Assembly: GCA_016795145.1 (NCBI GenBank)
Contig: JAEUII010000255.1
Location: 1 to 36,983, forward strand
DNA length: 36,983 nt
Direction of reading: 5' to 3'
From: Planctomycetaceae bacterium
GTDB lineage: Bacteria; Planctomycetota; Planctomycetia; Planctomycetales; Planctomycetaceae
This document shows, in pieces, positions 36,372 through 36,983 of this stretch. Within the stretch, counting starts at the first letter, position 1. Every line of letters begins with the position of its first letter. Made by a program: the position numbers and the translations under genes. The notes below the pieces were generated by a model. That model ran no database searches and was not told where the DNA came from. It saw only the letters and a list, made by a program, of their open reading frames with translations.

Positions 36372-36851
36372 ATGCAATCCAATCCTCAACCGGAACACCA
36401 GTGGCTTCAGAAACTTGTTGGACGCTGGACCATGGAAGCCGAATGTGTAATGGGGCCGGACCAGGAACCAATGAAGAACTCCGGCACAGAGGTTGTTCGA
36501 TCTCTTGGCGGACTCTGGACGATTGGTGAAGGGGAGGGGACTCCTCCAGGTTCCGATCAGCTTGTGCAGAGTATCATGACGCTCGGCTACGACCCGATGC
36601 AGCAGCGCTATGTCGGGAGTTTTGTTGCGTTCTGTATGGCTCAGATCTGGATCTACAATGGAAGTCTTGATGCCACGGGAAAAATCGTGACGCTCGACAC
36701 GGAAGGCCCGGCATTCTCGGGGCAGGGCCTTGCGAAGTATCAGGACATCATTGAGTTTCTGAGCGACGACCATCGCACTTTGACGTCGCGTGTTCTTGGT
36801 GACGATGGTCAATGGGTCCGATTCATGACGGCTCATTATCGCCGCGTCTGA
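36372..36851 (+). CDS. DUF1579 family protein
   Basis: A 159-residue protein of unknown function. 'HQWLQKLVGRWTMEAECVMG', 'GTEVVRSLGGLWTIGEGEG' and 'IMTLGYDPMQQRYVGSFV' match the DUF1579 pattern, a lipocalin-like beta-barrel often next to regulators or SnoaL-like genes. No signal peptide with the chosen start (MQSNPQ); a longer frame from 36321 is possible. The upstream spacer has a perfect GCATCT-GA-AGATGC hairpin (36268-36281). Confidence 0.88.
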   Translation: MQSNPQPEHQWLQKLVGRWTMEAECVMGPDQEPMKNSGTEVVRSLGGLWTIGEGEGTPPGSDQLVQSIMTLGYDPMQQRYVGSFVAFCMAQIWIYNGSLDATGKIVTLDTEGPAFSGQGLAKYQDIIEFLSDDHRTLTSRVLGDDGQWVRFMTAHYRRV

Positions 36852-36935
36852 GTTTGTCCAGCTGGGCTCACCCGATGGATCTTCGTCCGGGACATGGGGG
36901 CCAGTGGTTTGTCACATCAACAATTTGGGTTGAGC

Positions 36936-36966
36936 CGTCATTCCCGCGCAGGTGGGAACCCAGCTT
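36936..36966. repeat. REP-like hairpin 'TTCCCGC...GTGGGAA'
   Basis: TTCCCGC (36941-36947) and GTGGGAA (36952-36958) pair with one G-U, in the context 'GTCATTCCCGCGCAGGTGGG'. This form of short dispersed hairpin is widespread in bacterial genomes. Found 85 bases after the DUF1579 stop. Confidence 0.6.
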
Positions 36967-36983
36967 TCAATGTTCTGGGTACC

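Overview
The window looks like chromosome of a member of the Planctomycetota. This is inferred from the gene families: a DUF1501 protein with a twin-arginine-like leader, a DUF1080 glycan-hydrolase-like protein, a CBM9-like secreted protein, the C-terminus of a PHP-like protein, an elongation factor G of the 'HIDSGKT' (spdEFG1/mitochondrial-like) type, and many short palindromic dispersed repeats between genes. No rRNA, CRISPR array or recognisable transposase was seen.

Layout. 1-463: end of a PHP-like gene, then a repeat-rich spacer. 969-4992 (minus): an ADP-ribosylglycohydrolase, an EF-G paralogue, and a possible 52-58 aa gene closed by a strong intrinsic terminator. 5172-6628 (plus): a BNR/beta-propeller protein translationally coupled to a MoaD/ThiS-like protein ending in Gly-Gly. 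6627-7050: a 212-bp tandem duplication that includes the 3' end of ppk1. 7000-11866 (minus): a polyphosphate cluster in the order ROK sugar kinase, Ppx/GppA, Ppk1. 11972-14712: DUF1501 (minus) and DUF1080 (plus) around a repeat-rich spacer. 15010-17021 (minus): an ABC ATPase coupled to a polytopic membrane protein.

17348-28166 is the most interesting region. The first 37 bases of a tRNA-Arg(UCU) gene occur at 17348-17384, and an intact copy of the same tRNA lies at 28093-28166. The 10.7 kb between them behaves like a genomic island inserted at the anticodon of this tRNA. The cargo is two unknown genes and then a tightly packed operon: hsdM - hsdS - SEFIR(TIR-like) protein - hsdR - DCD-like PUA-fold protein. 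The SEFIR gene sits where the PrrC anticodon nuclease sits in the E. coli prr locus, between hsdS and hsdR, and overlaps hsdR. It is a good candidate for an abortive-infection effector that guards the type I restriction-modification system. The DCD-like protein may read modified bases. No integrase was found.

28832-36983: a Pelota/eRF1-like small protein, a macrodomain-like protein, an M50 (site-2) membrane protease, an ADP-ribosylglycohydrolase-like protein that has lost both metal-binding motifs, a lone HerA-like ATPase, a CBM9-like secreted protein and a DUF1579 protein. With the first ADP-ribosylglycohydrolase, three proteins in the window may concern ADP-ribose chemistry. Family assignments rest on motif recognition by eye; no database search was run.
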